Made by a program: the position numbers and the translations under genes
Source: Metellina segmentata
Taxonomy: Eukaryota; Arthropoda; Arachnida; Araneae; Tetragnathidae
Assembly: GCA_947359465.1 (NCBI GenBank)
Contig: OX375872.1
Location: forward strand, 17,344,018 to 17,408,017
Length of the DNA: 64,000 nt
Direction of reading: 5' to 3'
In this document: positions 42,820 through 52,469 of the stretch, piece by piece
How positions within the stretch are numbered: position 1 is the stretch's first letter
How the letters are laid out: the number at the start of each line of letters is the position of its first letter
The notes under the pieces: model-generated
The model's input: only the letters and a program-made list of their open reading frames with translations
What the model was told of the DNA's origin: nothing
Database searches by the model: none

Positions 42820-43101
42820 CGGTAAAGCCCTGTTGGGAGAGTAATGTATTTGGGGCAACTGGAGAGTTGCGAGTTCGATTCCGATCAAAGACTCGTGTAG
42901 CAAAGGGACTGGTTCACTGAATGTCTGTCGTTGCTTCAAATGTCCACACGTTGGCGTTGTGTGGAATTTCGGAGAGGTGACTCCCTATTCAGGGGTGACC
43001 TCGACATCTGACCGTGAAACAAGTAACAAAATAACATGGTATTATCTTTGGATATTTCCTTACTGGTTTGATCGCGTAGCGCGCGTTAGTTAAATAACTA
43101 C
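42820..43101 (+). repeat. SINE-1, full length with a small internal duplication
   Basis: Head TAAAGCCCTGTTGGGAGAGT, B box GAGTTCGATTCC, body and tail GTTAGTTAAATAACTACC. The AAACAAGTAACAAAATAACA stretch is a local change in the body. Confidence 0.85.
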
Positions 43102-43580
43102 CACAGTGTGGTAAAGTGACAGAAGAGATCTTGATTCATCAGGAACCTGGCCGGCTGAAATCGTACTTTGTCGGACAATGCCTAGCCACTCGTTTTGGAA
43201 TAGGAGTGGAAAGGCTGGAGAGCTCCCCTCTTGAAATTTTTCGGACGATGGAAAACTGCCCAAGGGTTTTTCCCAAGGGACGGAGGCTTCGAGGCTTGGA
43301 GCAGAGACGGCTGAGTCAGCGATCGAGACATCCTCTGACAGACTTGAGAAGAGTGGTCATTGTGAGGGTGTCAGCTAGAGACGGCTCAGACTTTTGAAGT
43401 GAAGTCTCCGGTGGAGACACTTTGCTAGGTTTCATTTGAAATGTTATAACTGTATACATAATTAACCAAGACAAAATAAAAAAATATTTTTTATTATACA
43501 ATATTCAGATCTCTAAAATATAATTCCTGCCAAAGCTTAAACAAGCCCGTTGTTACAACAACCAAAGCACTTGACATATA
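43102..43580. other. GC-richer patch with a 93-codon plus-strand frame
   Basis: The frame 43116-43397 starts MTEEILIHQEPGRLKSYFVG and ends SARDGSDF. Its Arg-rich C-terminus and clearly higher GC than the flanks make it stand out. No family is recognised. It could be an exon, part of an unrecognised retroelement, or a foreign insert. Confidence 0.35.
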
Positions 43581-43910
43581 TTAAAGCCGCACTGCAGCAA
43601 CATAACGGGCTATTGGCGTCGGTCCGGTATCCATACCAAAGGGAAAGGAGCGACAATACCACGTAACACAAGGGGAAAGAAACGCGGACAATCTTACTTA
43701 ATTTTTTGAACCACGGTCAGATGATGAGGCAATACCTGAGCTGGCACCCCACTCTCCGAACTTCCACACCACGCCAACGTGAGGACATTTGAGGCCACGA
43801 CAGATTTAATGTTTCAACATCCCTTTGCACACGACGGTCTTTGGTTGGATTCATACTCAAAACGCTCCGGTTGCTAATCTGTTACTCTTCCAACAGGGCT
43901 ACCGTGCCCC
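43581..43910 (-). repeat. SINE-1, full length with ~40-bp internal insertion
   Basis: The copy runs from the tail (AAAGCCGCACTGCAGCAACA) to the head (CAGGGCTACCGTGCCCC). Around 43648-43690 the ACAATACCACGTAA / ACAATCTTACTTAA segment is duplicated. Confidence 0.88.
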
Positions 43911-44988
43911 CAAAGTACTTGGGAAATAGCAGCTCTTTAGTATCAAAAACTTTAAAAAGTAGCAGTAAAATTAGTTCTCGTTCAGCTTATTTCAGGAGCA
44001 GTTTTTGTTGTCCCCAGCAGCTACATCCTTATTAAATAGGCCTTCAGAAACCGTACGTTTCGGATGGCGTAATTTTACTGCCTTCCACACGTCTTTACTA
44101 AACGTTATTTTATAAAATTTATGATTTATAAGAAAAGTATAGCGCTCATTCACAAGGTAACCATCGAAGCGAGATAAAGACGAGGATTTTAAACCAAAAT
44201 GAAGCTAGAGGGATGAAGACAGTTTTTAAAATGCTTTTCTCGATGAAGTTATTTAGGGTTGCGTAAATAATTCTGCTAGATGCTTAGTTATGAAAAAACG
44301 CCTTCGGGGATTGTAATAGAGTGTCGATGCAATTCAGAAGGAATTTGATAAATTATTTTTCTTCGCGTATCGTGTGACCATCTCGTCCATCATTTATTAG
44401 GTAGAAAGTGTGTATGAAGTGTTTTAAAAACTCCCGTAGTTGGTTCGTTGGGGTTTTATGGTGCAAAGAACTTCCTTGTTATATAATAAAGCAGTTTGGC
44501 ATTGGGACTTTTTAAGACATGGTGAGACGTATTCCCTAGGAAAAAATGAGTTCACTCTCTGCACTTTTGATCCTCGCAAATGTGATGTATAGTTTAAAAA
44601 TGCGTTTTGAGGATGTAGTTAATAAAAATCGTGTGCTTTACCCATTTGATGCACGGTAATGAATCTTCTTTGAATCCGTGCTAAAAAATAAACTAACCAA
44701 AGGTATTAAATGAGAATACACTCAACGCGAGTTACGTGCATAAATAATATATTTGAAAGAGAATATAAATTTTTAAGTCACTTGATATTCTTTGCGTAAT
44801 AAATGTTGATAAATATTACCTACAGTGCTTCATCATAGGAAAATTAATACATTCATATTTAAAGAGCAATTCGCTTTGGGGATTCCGTTCGGTAATATTT
44901 GTTAAAAATCTGATGCAATATTCAAATCTAAATAGCTTCATGAAAAGCTTCACTGTTGTTTTTGAGGAAAAGTGTTTTATTATTCTAT
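43911..44988. other. Unassigned sequence
   Basis: About 1.1 kb with no recognised family, tandem repeat or long frame. Confidence 0.35.
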
Positions 44989-45307
44989 TTAGTAACGGGT
45001 AGGACTTTTTGCTTGTATTACAGCTGCATTATGTCGAGGTATATTTTCCACAAGTTCTGAAGAGGAATAGTTCGCCATGCCTTTTGTAGGGCTATAAAAA
45101 GAGATTGTTGTGAAGATGCGCGTGAGTAGTGGTGTCGTGCTCGTCGCTGAAGTTTGTCCTATAAATGCTCGATCGGATTGAGATCGGTGTTCTAAACAGA
45201 CCAGTCAAGCAAACTCCTAAAATTCAGGATACCAGTCCAGTACACGTTTTGCAGTATGACATGGAGCTCGATCCTCTTGAAAGAAACATCCATCATCGCC
45301 GTAGTAG

Positions 45308-45732
45308 TCCGACAAAGTCCCAAATACAGACGTCCGAAATTCGGAATGTTCCAAAATACGGAGGTTTTGCTAACCAGCGTTTTTTTTTCTCACTTTTTTA
45401 CATCTTTCGAACAATTTTTAAAGAACAAGGAGTTAAACCAGGACCTAATTGATAAAACAACGCAAAATAACGGACAGGTTCAGACTTAATACCACACAGA
45501 AAAATCAGAATACTTACAAGTAAAATTTGTTGCATTGTATTAAAAAGGTTTTTCTTTTTTAAAACTATTCCTATTTATATATCTGCTATTTTACTATTGC
45601 AATCTCAAAATTCGCGCGATAGGGAGAGGTAGCTTAAGGTTTTTTTTTGTCAAAAAATGCAAATAATCCGAAATCTGGAAAAGTCCGAAATCCGGAATGG
45701 CCGAGGTCGGGAGAATTTCGGACTTTGTACTG
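45308..45732. mobile_element. pogo/Tigger-like MITE inserted into the Tc1 remnant
   Basis: The right end GGACTTTGTACTG is followed by TA. The left end is eroded (GACAAAGTCCCAAATACAGA). It shares ends and interior motifs (GTCCGTTATTTTGCGTTGTT on one strand) with 9165-9545, in the opposite orientation. Confidence 0.7.
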
Positions 45733-45806
45733 TATTGCCATAGTGTAGGCAAGGCTGAATTATTCAGAACGTCGAGGTACACGTTTGCAATTGGCCTAGT
45801 CCTAAC

Positions 45807-46412
45807 TAGGGATGCGACATCGATGTCTTCAAAATATTGATGTTTTTTAAAAAACATCGATGTATTGGGGATCGATGTTTTGGTAACATCGATGTTTATA
45901 TTTGTCGATGTTTTATTTTTAAATGAAAAAAGTACAGTTATAAAAATTTAAAAATAATCAAGTAGCATAATTTTTATAATCAGCAAATTGAACATACTTT
46001 TAGACCAAAGTGACCAAGGATGCAGGAAAGTAGGGAACAATCTGAAAAGTAGGGATGCGACATCCATGTCGATGTTTTCTAAACATTGATGTTTTAGAAA
46101 AAACATCGATGTATTGGAGCTGATGTCGCATCACTAGTTGCTAAACCAGTTTTAAGAAATGGGGAAACAAGTTTAAATACACCGAATTTTAAAAACATCG
46201 ATGGTTTGGGGGCGATGTATTATCAATATCGATGTTTTAATTTTGAACATCGATGTTTTGCTGTCGATATAGCATCACAAAAGTTGCTAAACCAGTTTTA
46301 AGAAATGGGGGGGAAAAGTTTAAAAACCTTGAATTTTAAAAACATCGATGTTTTAATTTTGAACATCGATGTTTCAGAACATCGATGTTCTGCTATCGAT
46401 GTCGCATCCCTA
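45807..46412. mobile_element. hAT-like CATCGATG element, copy C (606 bp), perfect 8-bp duplication
   Basis: TAGGGATGCGACATCGAT and its inverse bound the element. GTCCTAAC occurs directly outside both ends (45799-45806, 46413-46420) without mismatch. Two internal units are present. It lies inside a Tc1 transposase pseudogene. Confidence 0.88.
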
Positions 46413-46559
46413 GTCCTAACCAGGAAAACAACCCCATGCTGTGATGATTTTCCTCCGAATTTCTGCAGTGTCCATATATTTTGGTCCATATCGTCTACTA
46501 AATATATAGTACATGAATACGCTTTAAACCGACAAGTGGTCTCGACAAGGAATCACGGT

Positions 46560-46616
46560 CGTTTTATAATTCACGCCTATGGGTCTGCAACCTATGAAGG
46601 ACTACCCTCCCATCTT
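46560..46616 (+). repeat. Short dispersed segment shared with 47448-47504
   Basis: CACGCCTATGGGTCTGCAAC / CTATGAAGGACTACCCTCCC here corresponds to CTACGACTATGGGCCTACAA / CCAACAAAGGATTACTCCTC there. Both pieces are joined to SINE body sequence. Confidence 0.5.
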
Positions 46617-46632
46617 TAACAAGATATTAATT

Positions 46633-46816
46633 ACGGTCAAATGACGAGGTCACACCTGAGCTTGCACCTCACTCACCAAATTTCCACTCCATTTGAGGCC
46701 ACGACAGATTTTACGTGTACCAGTCCCCTTTGAACACGACGGTCTTTGGTTGGATTGTAACTCGCAACCCTTCGATTGCTAATCCGCTACTCTTCCAACC
46801 GGGCTACCGTGGCCCT
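46633..46816 (-). repeat. SINE-1, head half
   Basis: ACGGTCAAATGACGAGGTCA to CGGGCTACCGTGGCCC. The tail half is missing and a short stretch with CACGCCAACGTGAGGAC is deleted. Confidence 0.85.
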
Positions 46817-47257
46817 CAATTCATGGATAGAACTAGTACACAGTAATACATTTGCGCAACGCATAGATACAAGTTTCTGGGGCGAGTTATTACGAATGTT
46901 ATACCGGGACGCTTGCACAATAGATTTGTTTTGCTCTTCATTTGATCGCCAGAACATTAGACGGAGATACAGTAAGCACTTGGTGCTCATCCGTCTATTT
47001 TTGTGGACTTCCTCAGGACCTGTGACACTTCACTTCCAAGTGAGCACCGCAGAAGTAGAATCACAGTGGGACCGATCGACACATTCTAATGGGCATATAT
47101 CGATAATAGTTGGTATGAAATGCACTCTTCTCAAGTAGCACGCATACATTACTACAGAAACAAGGCAGAATACGGATGGTTGAAGAATAGCAAGGGATAC
47201 AGGTTTTTTTTCTTTTTGTCTAAAATGCTCTTTTTGCTCGAATGTCTTGATCATAAG
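46817..47257. other. Unassigned sequence
   Basis: Both strands carry frames of 67-120 codons. None shows a motif I can name, although the minus frame at 46787-46990 is Arg/Asn-rich like a decayed transposase. Confidence 0.3.
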
Positions 47258-47627
47258 AGGGCCCAGTTTTAACGGATTAACAGCCAGAGGGCTGCGAGTT
47301 CTAAACTCGGAACAGCCAGAGATTATCGTGTTCACGGGGGAATACAGGTTAATCTGTCGTTGCCTCAAATGTCCTCACGTTGGTGTGATGTGGAAGTTTG
47401 GAGAGTGGGGTGCCAGCTTTGGTGTCTTGTCATCTGACCGTGTTGCTACAGTTCTACGACTATGGGCCTACAACCAACAAAGGATTACTCCTCCTATCTT
47501 TTATAGCCTCGTCATCTGACAGTGGTTCAAAATTACGATGTGTTGTCCTCGAAGGTTCCCTTAAGGGATTGATCCCAGACGGTCGTCAATAGCCCGTTGT
47601 GTTGTTCTAGTATGACGTTAATTACAA
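47258..47627 (+). repeat. SINE-1 with a ~60-bp insertion
   Basis: Head and body run to TTGTCATCTGACCGTG (47446). A foreign segment (about 47448-47504) follows, then the body restarts at CTCGTCATCTGACAGTGG and finishes with CAATAGCCCGTTGTGTTG and GTTAATT. The CGTCATCTGAC stretch is present on both sides of the insert. Confidence 0.75.
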
Positions 47628-47847
47628 AATTACCCATTTTTTATAAAGTTTTTATTTACCATTCTGTCTCCTGGAACCCAGTGTAGTGTCATCTCTTCAG
47701 TTCAAAGATATTTTTTCTGTCTCTCCTATTTTGTTATCGTTCTATCACTCATTAGTGTCATAACTCTCGAAGTATCATTATCACACGTTCCAGATCACGT
47801 CAATTCAAAGCACTAGCCGAGAACCTCCTAAAGTTTCTTGTAGTATT

Positions 47848-47969
47848 GCGGCTCAGGTGTGACCTCGTCGTCTGACAGTGGTTCAAAATTGGGTGGTGTT
47901 GTCCTCGGATTTTGCCTTCGGTTTTGATCCAGGAATGCTCCAGAGTGATATTAAATAAAATACCTACAT
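47848..47969 (+). repeat. SINE-1, tail half with a small deletion
   Basis: GCTCAGGTGTGACCTCGTCG, TTGTCCTCGGATTTTGCC and the tail ATTAAATAAAATACCTACAT. The CCAATAGCCCGTTG segment is missing. Confidence 0.75.
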
Positions 47970-48043
47970 ACCCTTGGGTACTCCCTTACAAAAGGCAACC
48001 CATTGCTCACTTTACTTTTAAATTTCCTCTTTTCACCTTTCGT

Positions 48044-48113
48044 GATTGATTCCGAAACCCGTGGCCAATAGCCCTTTGCGTTGTTCGAGTGCGACGCTAA
48101 TTCACTACCCACC
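48044..48113 (+). repeat. SINE-1 tail fragment
   Basis: TGATTCCGAAACCCGTGGCC, AATAGCCCTTTGCGTTG and CGCTAATTCACTACCCACC. Confidence 0.75.
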
Positions 48114-48829
48114 TTCAGCACATTTGCTGGATTAAATCATGTCCTTGCATAAAATCCTTTTATTAAGCGCCACCAAGATTTCATTCAATTACTTAGACTT
48201 AAGACACTTTAGGAATTACATGCTATGACAGGTTTACAGAAAGTCGTATAAATTTACCACGATTCTGCATGTGAGAAAAAGATAAAACCTTCCCACAGTG
48301 GGAAGAATGACTCCTGTCCTTACAAGCTGCCCCACTTCACTCGGCACTTACGATTAAATTAGCAATCCTTTTCTCTGTCAGAAAGTAAAGCAAATAAAAC
48401 ACTTTAAATTCCTTTAGATAAGCAAACTTTCCCCCCCTCTCTCTCTTCCTCATTCTTTCAAAATCCTATTTTCCGCTCAGGTTTAAAGCTAAGTGGAAAC
48501 TATTTACTTTACAATAGTTTAGTGTGCTGAGTGGATGAGGGAGTGTTAAAATTGTTCACCTTCTTTCAAGTAAACATTCAGCATCAAATTTATTATACAT
48601 TACAAGTAAGTCTAAACAACTTCACTCGCGAAGTGGGTATTGGAACTTTTCTATCACTTGTTCCTTGTTCTTCCTTCAGGGAAGGAAAACCGTCCTGTTC
48701 GATTTGAAAAAGGGTTCCTTTTAGTTCGTTCCTGTTTCTTTTAAATTATCAGAGATGCAAGGGTTTTTGCTCGTGGCTTAAAACGTATCAGTGCCTGCTA
48801 ATTGTGATCTCAGAAAATAATTCATGCTG
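48114..48829. other. Unassigned sequence
   Basis: Includes a pyrimidine tract (48430-48450). No recognised family or frame. Confidence 0.35.
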
Positions 48830-49029
48830 TTAACCCTCCAAGTTGTTTCGACGAGATATCTTGTCTATCAAGATCTGACCCATTTTACGACGAGATACCT
48901 CATCATCAAGAATGCCGATTGAATTCTGAATGATGAAGGTATTGCCGTTATTTAATGAAGAAGAGATCAAGATTAGGTCATTTTTGTGATGAAGAGATAC
49001 CTCGTTGAAGAAACCACCAGAAGGGTTAA
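48830..49029. mobile_element. MITE-A, full length (200 bp), TTAA both ends
   Basis: TTAACCCTCCAAGTTGTTTC at 48830 and GAAACCACCAGAAGGGTTAA at 49029 give the clearest borders of the family: CCCT ends in inverted orientation inside TTAA, the piggyBac-type arrangement. Confidence 0.88.
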
Positions 49030-49147
49030 TATAGTCGACGCTATTTTCAACGAATCTACACCATTACAGGAACTTCCATCAAGTATCTCATAGAAATCCC
49101 ATTTCAAAGGTGAATTTTGATTATTCTATCATATCAAACAGACAACA

Positions 49148-49484
49148 AGCCGACCAACCGGTATAGTGGTTAAGGTGTTAGCCTCTAGATCGGAAGGTTC
49201 CTAGTTCGAATCCGGGTCAGGGCATGGATGTTTGTAAGCGTATGGTGTAGAGGCGGCTGGTGCACCTTAAATCTGTCGTGACCGAAAGTCCTCACGTTGG
49301 GTTGGCGTGGAAGTTTGGAGAGTGGGGTGCCAGCTCAGGTTTTGCTTCGTCATCTGACCGTGGTTCAAAATTACGAGGTGTTGTCCTCGGATCTTTTCCT
49401 TGAGGGACTGATCCCGGACCGTTGTCAATAGCCCGTTGTGTTGCTCTAGTACGACGTTAACTAAAATTACCATTACCATTACCT
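49148..49484 (+). repeat. SINE-2, full length
   Basis: Head GCCGACCAACCGGTATAGTG, A box with TATAGTGGTTA, B box AGTTCGAATCC, shared body, and tail TTACCATTACCATTACC. No convincing flanking duplication; AGACA occurs on both sides but is too short. Confidence 0.92.
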
Positions 49485-49545
49485 AAGACACACTTCGGTT
49501 GAACCTGAACAGTCACCAATAGTCTGCAGTGTTGTATTTACTCTG

Positions 49546-49702
49546 AGTAATTGTCATCTCACCGTTGTTGAAAATTACGTGGTATTGTCCTTGATTTATT
49601 TCCCTTCCAGAGTTGATACCAGACTGGTCAATGATTTTAGTATAGGTTAACACATTGTATAGTTGACACATTGTTCTGTGGTTTGACGTTAATTAAATAC
49701 CT
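49546..49702 (+). repeat. SINE-1, tail half
   Basis: TTGTCATCTCACCGTTGTTG, AAAATTACGTGGTATTGTCC and tail GACGTTAATTAAATACCTGC; a short insert precedes the last 40 bases. Confidence 0.75.
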
Positions 49703-50106
49703 GCTGTAAAGTTGTACAAAACAAGTCAAGAACTGGAGTGAAGCAAGAAGTGCATTGTTTGAAAGTGAAACAAAAACAGTCTCGGAACGAATTACGGTAC
49801 AAAAAGGATCAATTTGTTCCCCATAAATAAAAATGACGAAAGAGTGAAAAAGAGAGAAAAAAACTTTTCGTTTCCGAATCAAGTGGAAAATGGATACATC
49901 CTTTTTTTAACGAACTCCAGCCATTTTACGAACTTTCGTCGAGTCTTGTCTTAAAATCCTATAACAAACGTTCGTTTTCATTCCATTTATCAAATGTAGT
50001 TATAAAATTTTTATGCGAGTCAAGTGGAAGTGGATTAATTACTTTCAAAATTAAATACCTTTAAAAAGAAGACAGCTACTTTCTGTAACCCAAAGCACGT
50101 TACCTA
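49703..50106. other. Unassigned sequence
   Basis: An 81-codon minus frame (49637-49882) starts in the SINE tail and is not informative. Confidence 0.35.
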
Positions 50107-50653
50107 CACAGTCCAGTCACATTAATGTGACCACCACCTACTTTCGACGTCAACGTTAAATAACCAATCACAAAAGGCAGGTGGCAGCACATTGCAGTGG
50201 AGTGTATATAAAGGATGTCCTAGGTCATTGGAAACCATTTCAATCGTAGGCGTAATGCAGAAACAGCGATTTATCCGACGTCCAAAAGGGCATGATTATT
50301 GGCTTTCGGGCCAAGGGTGGAAGCATTTCGGAAACGGCTAATTTTGTGAACTGTTCGCGTGCCGCTGTGGTAAAAGTATACCGTGCATGGCAAAATGGCA
50401 CTATCCAAAATCAGCGGCGTGGCACATGTGGTGCACCACGGGCTATAGATGACAGAGGCGAACGAAGGCTACGGAGATGCGTTCGAGCGAATAGACGTGC
50501 AACTGTTGAGCAACTGACCGCCTAGATAAACGAAGGGGCTACCAAGAGTGTATCCTCAACAACGGTTCAGCGAACGTTGCTGCGCATGGGCCTCCTCAGC
50601 AGATGCCTGGTTAATGCACCTATGCTGACTGCTGTTCATCAGCGACGAATCCT
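50107..50653 (+). mobile_element. 5' part of a Tc1-like transposon
   Basis: TA (50105-50106) is followed by CACAGTCCAGTCACATTAAT and GTGACCACCACC, a terminal-repeat type I associate with arthropod Tc1-like elements. The 3' part is missing; the element breaks off against a MITE-B at about 50652. Confidence 0.75.
50255..50653 (+). pseudogene. N-terminal part of a Tc1-like transposase
   Basis: The recognisable phase reads LSDVQKGMIIGFRAKGGSIS, ETANFVNCSRAAVVKVYRAW and QNGTIQNQRRGTCGAPRAI. This is a helix-turn-helix followed by the hook with its Gly-rich stretch. It stops at TAG (50523-50525) and continues in phase as INEGATKSVSSTTVQRTLL and MGLLSRCLVNAP to LTAVHQRRIL. The ATG at 50255 is one base out of phase with this reading, so a frameshift lies near the start. 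No catalytic residues remain. Only the DNA-binding portion (about 130 codons) is present. Confidence 0.85.
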
Positions 50654-50802
50654 TTGGAATTATACTGCTCCTTTCCTCGGACTTTTAAAGGGATTGTATA
50701 GGTCAAGAAAATCAAAACTGATTAGAAGTATGAAATCTGAAGTCAGGGAAGTCTGAAGGCTTCAAGGTGAAAGTATGGTTTGAACTCCTCAGGGAGGTTT
50801 AA
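50652..50802 (+). mobile_element. MITE-B 3' fragment with TTAA
   Basis: TCCTTTGGAATTATACTGCT, then GTCAAGAAAATCAAAACTGA and TGAACTCCTCAGGGAGGTTT ending in TTAA (50799-50802). Confidence 0.7.
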
Positions 50803-51127
50803 TAGGAAACGTGAAACATTTCTCTGAAGTATCTCACCGGATCTTTTGATAATTTGCTGCGGATACATATTTAATAGCACCAAATCGCTGCTCCCTTCAA
50901 GTGCGAAATGGTGGATACTCCTACTAATTGGAACAAATGAGTAACAGCGAGATCTGTCAACTTTTGAGATAGGTGATACACATTATCTCTACCACTTCAA
51001 CCAATAAGCAGTTGGATGCAAATAAAAATACCCCATCCCCTCTAATCTTTCAAGACCAGTGCCCAATGCTGGTGTGAGTGTTGAAGCAATTGGATGTGAT
51101 CATCGCTGGTCGGAGCGAAGAACAACT
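50803..51127. other. Unassigned sequence
   Basis: Probably part of the same dispersed element as the next entry, but only the latter has a recognised partner. Confidence 0.35.
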
Positions 51128-51320
51128 CTCAGGGGGATTATTAACTACTCTATTTAGTGGTACCAAAGCTTTGAAGCAGCTTAATGACTGTGAATGTCCC
51201 GGTTGACAGGAAGGCTTGTTAGCTATAAATCAGAACGAACCAGCTGTATGCATTTCAAATTTTCTCTCCGGTACTGCGAAAATGCATTTGTCCGTGGTTT
51301 CATGAGATGAATAGTAAATG
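51128..51320. repeat. Dispersed repeat shared with 8822-9040
   Basis: TTAATGACTGTGAATGTCCC and TTGACAGGAAGGCTTGTTAG are the conserved core. A piece of the ACCATTACCGAAACATCATT-type repeat follows at 51355-51440. Confidence 0.5.
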
Positions 51321-51730
51321 GTTTTGACTGTCACTGATGGGCCCACCTTTAACAACCTGTAGTAAAATACCTGTTTTGGACAACGGTAATTATCGTTACC
51401 GAAACATAGTTATCGTTTTCCTTAGCTAATTTTTTATTGCACTACTGGTAACTGAAAATGCGACACCACAAAACAACCAATAGTCTTGCAATTTGCAAAA
51501 AAGCTTAAAATATGTGACCAACATGTCGATTTGTAGTCATCTAAATACTGTGTGCGAAATCGACTTGGTTGGCCAATATGGTATTTTGCTTCTTTTGGCG
51601 AAATAACACCTATTATGACAGGACAGGCCAGTTTCAACGGGAAAATGCGCGATAGCACGTGGAATGCAACGTACAAACATTATTCTATGTCCACCAGATT
51701 TCACTCCTTTCATGGCCTACAGATTACCAT

Positions 51731-52204
51731 TAGGGATGCGACATCGACAGCAAAACATCGATGTTCAAAATTAAAACATCGATGTTGATAATACATCGCA
51801 CCAAAACCATCGATGTTTTTAAAATTCAGTGTATTTAAACTTTTTCCTCCATTTCTTAAAATTGGTTTAGCAACTAGTGGTGCGACATCGGCTCCAATAC
51901 ATAGTTGTTTTTTATAGAACATCAATGTTTTGAAAACATCGACCTCGATGTCGCATCCCTACTTTTCAGACCCTTCAACCTTGTCCACTTTGGTCTAAAA
52001 GTATGTTCAATTTGCCGATTATAAAAATTATGCTACTAGGTTATTTTTAAAACCGTACTTTTTTCATTTAAAAATAAAACATCGACAACGTGAAAACATC
52101 GACACGTATAAACATCGATGTTACAAAAACATCGACTCCAATACATCGATGTTTTTCTAAAACATCCATGTTTTCAAAACATCGACCTCGATGTCGCATC
52201 CCTA
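51731..52204. mobile_element. hAT-like CATCGATG element, copy D (474 bp, one internal unit)
   Basis: TAGGGATGCGACATCGACAG and ...CTCGATGTCGCATCCCTA bound it. Flanks ATTACCAT (51723-51730) and ATCACCAA (52205-52212) agree at six of eight positions, an aged duplication. The same non-repeat middle (GGTCTAAAAGTATGTTCAAT) as in copies A-C is present. Confidence 0.8.
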
Positions 52205-52469
52205 ATCACCAATTCTGTCCCCTATCGAACAGTTTGGTCAGCGGATCTCGCAACAATTAGTAGACTACCAGGGGATCGACTTTGGTAAGGTGTAGAAGGG
52301 CAGAATGGACTGATATACACACATCTAAAGCCTCTTTCTTTCAAGGCGGAGACGTGTTGCAGCTGTTCTTGTCACCCATGGCAGCTGCAGAATAAAACAT
52401 ATTTCTTTGCGGTCAACAAATGGAAGGAAATAGTTTTTAATTCAAATAGCTCATCCTTGTATCTAATAT
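52205..52469. other. Unassigned sequence
   Basis: Nothing recognisable. Confidence 0.35.

Larger units (their letters stand above)
44989..46500 (-). pseudogene. Tc1-like transposase remnant split by two other transposons
   Basis: On the minus strand three pieces can be ordered. Around 46490-46413 is a segment ending ITAWGCFPG (the conserved WGCFS block). After the hAT-like insert, 45798-45735 gives PIANVYLDVLNNSALPTLWQ. After a pogo-like insert, 45305-44989 gives the second catalytic Asp in FQEDRAPCHTAKRVLDW. The phase then shifts, the PIEHLWD block is blurred, and the C-terminus is VIQAKSPTRY followed by TAA at 44989-44991. The N-terminal half, with the DNA-binding domain and first Asp, is not recognisable. 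Removing the inserts would bring the pieces next to each other, so the Tc1 copy was there first. Confidence 0.8.

Noticed and set aside
46817..47160. Possible N-terminal half of the Tc1 transposase interrupted at 44989-46500
   Set aside because: The Arg/Asn-rich minus frame is suggestive, but I could not place the helix-turn-helix or the first catalytic Asp in it.
49148..49220. tRNA-like sequence GCCGACCAACCGGTATAGTG...TTCGAATCC
   Set aside because: It is continuous with a SINE body and tail, and the same head occurs in the copy at 29983-30310.
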